Positions 5,033 through 5,532 of a DNA stretch of 5,532 nt are shown here, piece by piece. The notes below the pieces were generated by a model, which made no database searches, was not told the origin of the DNA, and worked only from the letters and a program-made list of their open reading frames with translations. Numbering within the stretch: position 1 is the first letter of the stretch; each line of letters starts with the position of its first letter. This DNA is from an uncultured Bryobacteraceae bacterium (GTDB taxonomy: Bacteria; Acidobacteriota; Terriglobia; Bryobacterales; Bryobacteraceae). The stretch is from contig CAKZVG010000273.1 in NCBI GenBank assembly GCA_937921835.1, forward strand, positions 1 through 5,532, read 5' to 3'. A program made the translations under genes and the position numbers.

Positions 5033-5532
5033 ATGTGCATTACTCAAGCCGCGTCCGCCCGCCGGCGGAACGTGGCTCCCCGCATCCCGGGCGGATGGGG
5101 CGGCGTCTTGCGCGCCCTTCTACCCCTGCTCATGGTCCTCGTCCTTGCCGCGCCCATGTTCGCACAGGCCGAACAGCGGCACCACGGTGGCGAGGCGAAC
5201 CTGGTTCTGCCGGACCTGAATTCGGCCACGTTTCTCGGCGAGATCGGCGGCCGGTCGCTGCTGATGGGCGGTCTGGTGGTCAGCGCCCTGGGGATGTTGT
5301 TCGGGCTCATGATCTTCACCCGTTTGAAAAACATGCCCGTGCACCCGTCGATGCGGGAGGTTTCCGAGCTGATCTTCGAGACCTGCAAGACGTACCTGCT
5401 GACTCAGGGTAAGTTTTTGCTGATTCTCGAGTTGTTCATCGGCATCATTATCGTTTTCTATTTCGGAATCCTGCAAGGGTTCGAAGCGCTGCGGGTGGCG
5501 ATTATTTTGCTGTTCAGCGTCATCGGCATCGG
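5033..5532 (+). CDS. hppA: Membrane-bound ion-translocating pyrophosphatase, N-terminal part (3' end outside window)
   Basis: The frame is open from ATG 5033 to the right edge, giving 166 full codons. HppA hydrolyses pyrophosphate in the membrane and uses the energy to pump H+ and/or Na+; family members are usually near 700-800 residues, so only the first fifth is visible. Residues 98-127 carry the diagnostic early segment: LKNMPVHPSMREVSELIFET, then CKTYLLTQGKF. Hydrophobic segments lie at about 25-44, 75-95, 128-146 and 152-166. The first is preceded by an arginine-rich stretch (RRR at 10-12) and ends in MFAQAEQ, like a cleavable signal peptide, followed by a His-containing EQRHHGGE loop (47-54). 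The catalytic aspartates, the gating glutamate and the Lys/Ala position that separates K+-independent from K+-dependent enzymes are all outside the window, so ion type cannot be decided. A dedicated promoter and consensus ribosome site precede it. Confidence 0.92.
   Translation, partial: MCITQAASARRRNVAPRIPGGWGGVLRALLPLLMVLVLAAPMFAQAEQRHHGGEANLVLPDLNSATFLGEIGGRSLLMGGLVVSALGMLFGLMIFTRLKNMPVHPSMREVSELIFETCKTYLLTQGKFLLILELFIGIIIVFYFGILQGFEALRVAIILLFSVIGI

Noticed and set aside
5035..5412. 125-codon + strand frame overlapping hppA
   Set aside because: Shifted frame of hppA; Arg/Pro-rich, whereas the frame from 5033 shows the conserved HppA segments.
1..5532. tRNA, rRNA, CRISPR arrays, insertion sequences or phage genes
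   Set aside because: Looked for on both strands by eye; no cloverleaf, no regularly spaced repeats, no transposase or integrase motifs seen.

Overview
This is a GC-rich bacterial chromosomal window. Every gene I can support lies on the + strand. Gene content suggests an Acidobacteriota member of the Solibacter/Bryobacter type: a Gfo/Idh/MocA oxidoreductase of the kind abundant there, a cluster of exported Ig-like, propeller-like and anchor-D proteins, and an HppA pyrophosphatase with an N-terminal extension. That assignment rests on recalled family resemblance, not on a marker gene.

Layout. (1) 2-649 is the C-terminal part of a Gfo/Idh/MocA-family oxidoreductase cut by the left edge; a hairpin overlapping its stop codon followed by six Ts may end its transcript. 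(2) 650-941 is non-coding, with a good sigma70-type promoter (723-752) and a roughly 180-nt leader rich in potential hairpins, the last of which covers the Shine-Dalgarno of the next gene. (3) 942-4715 looks like one transcription unit of three exported proteins: a single Ig-like-domain protein with a glycine-rich C-terminal membrane segment and a TTG start, a propeller-like protein, and a 725-residue protein with four roughly 115-residue ASH/choice-of-anchor-D-like repeats. The last two are separated by only 3 nt. A strong GC stem-loop closes the unit at 4735-4770. (4) 4716-5032 is non-coding and holds that terminator, a 12-bp direct repeat, a second clear promoter (4901-4929) and a roughly 97-nt leader with alternative pairings. 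(5) 5033 to the right edge is the N-terminal part of a membrane pyrophosphatase (HppA), which is still open at the window end.

How the genes fit together. The three exported proteins are probably made together and act outside the cytoplasm, perhaps as an envelope-associated or adhesive assembly; no catalytic motif is visible in any of them. The oxidoreductase (sugar or cyclitol type) and the ion-pumping pyrophosphatase appear to be separate units with their own signals. The items most worth a second look are the uncharacterised three-gene exported module and the two structured leaders.
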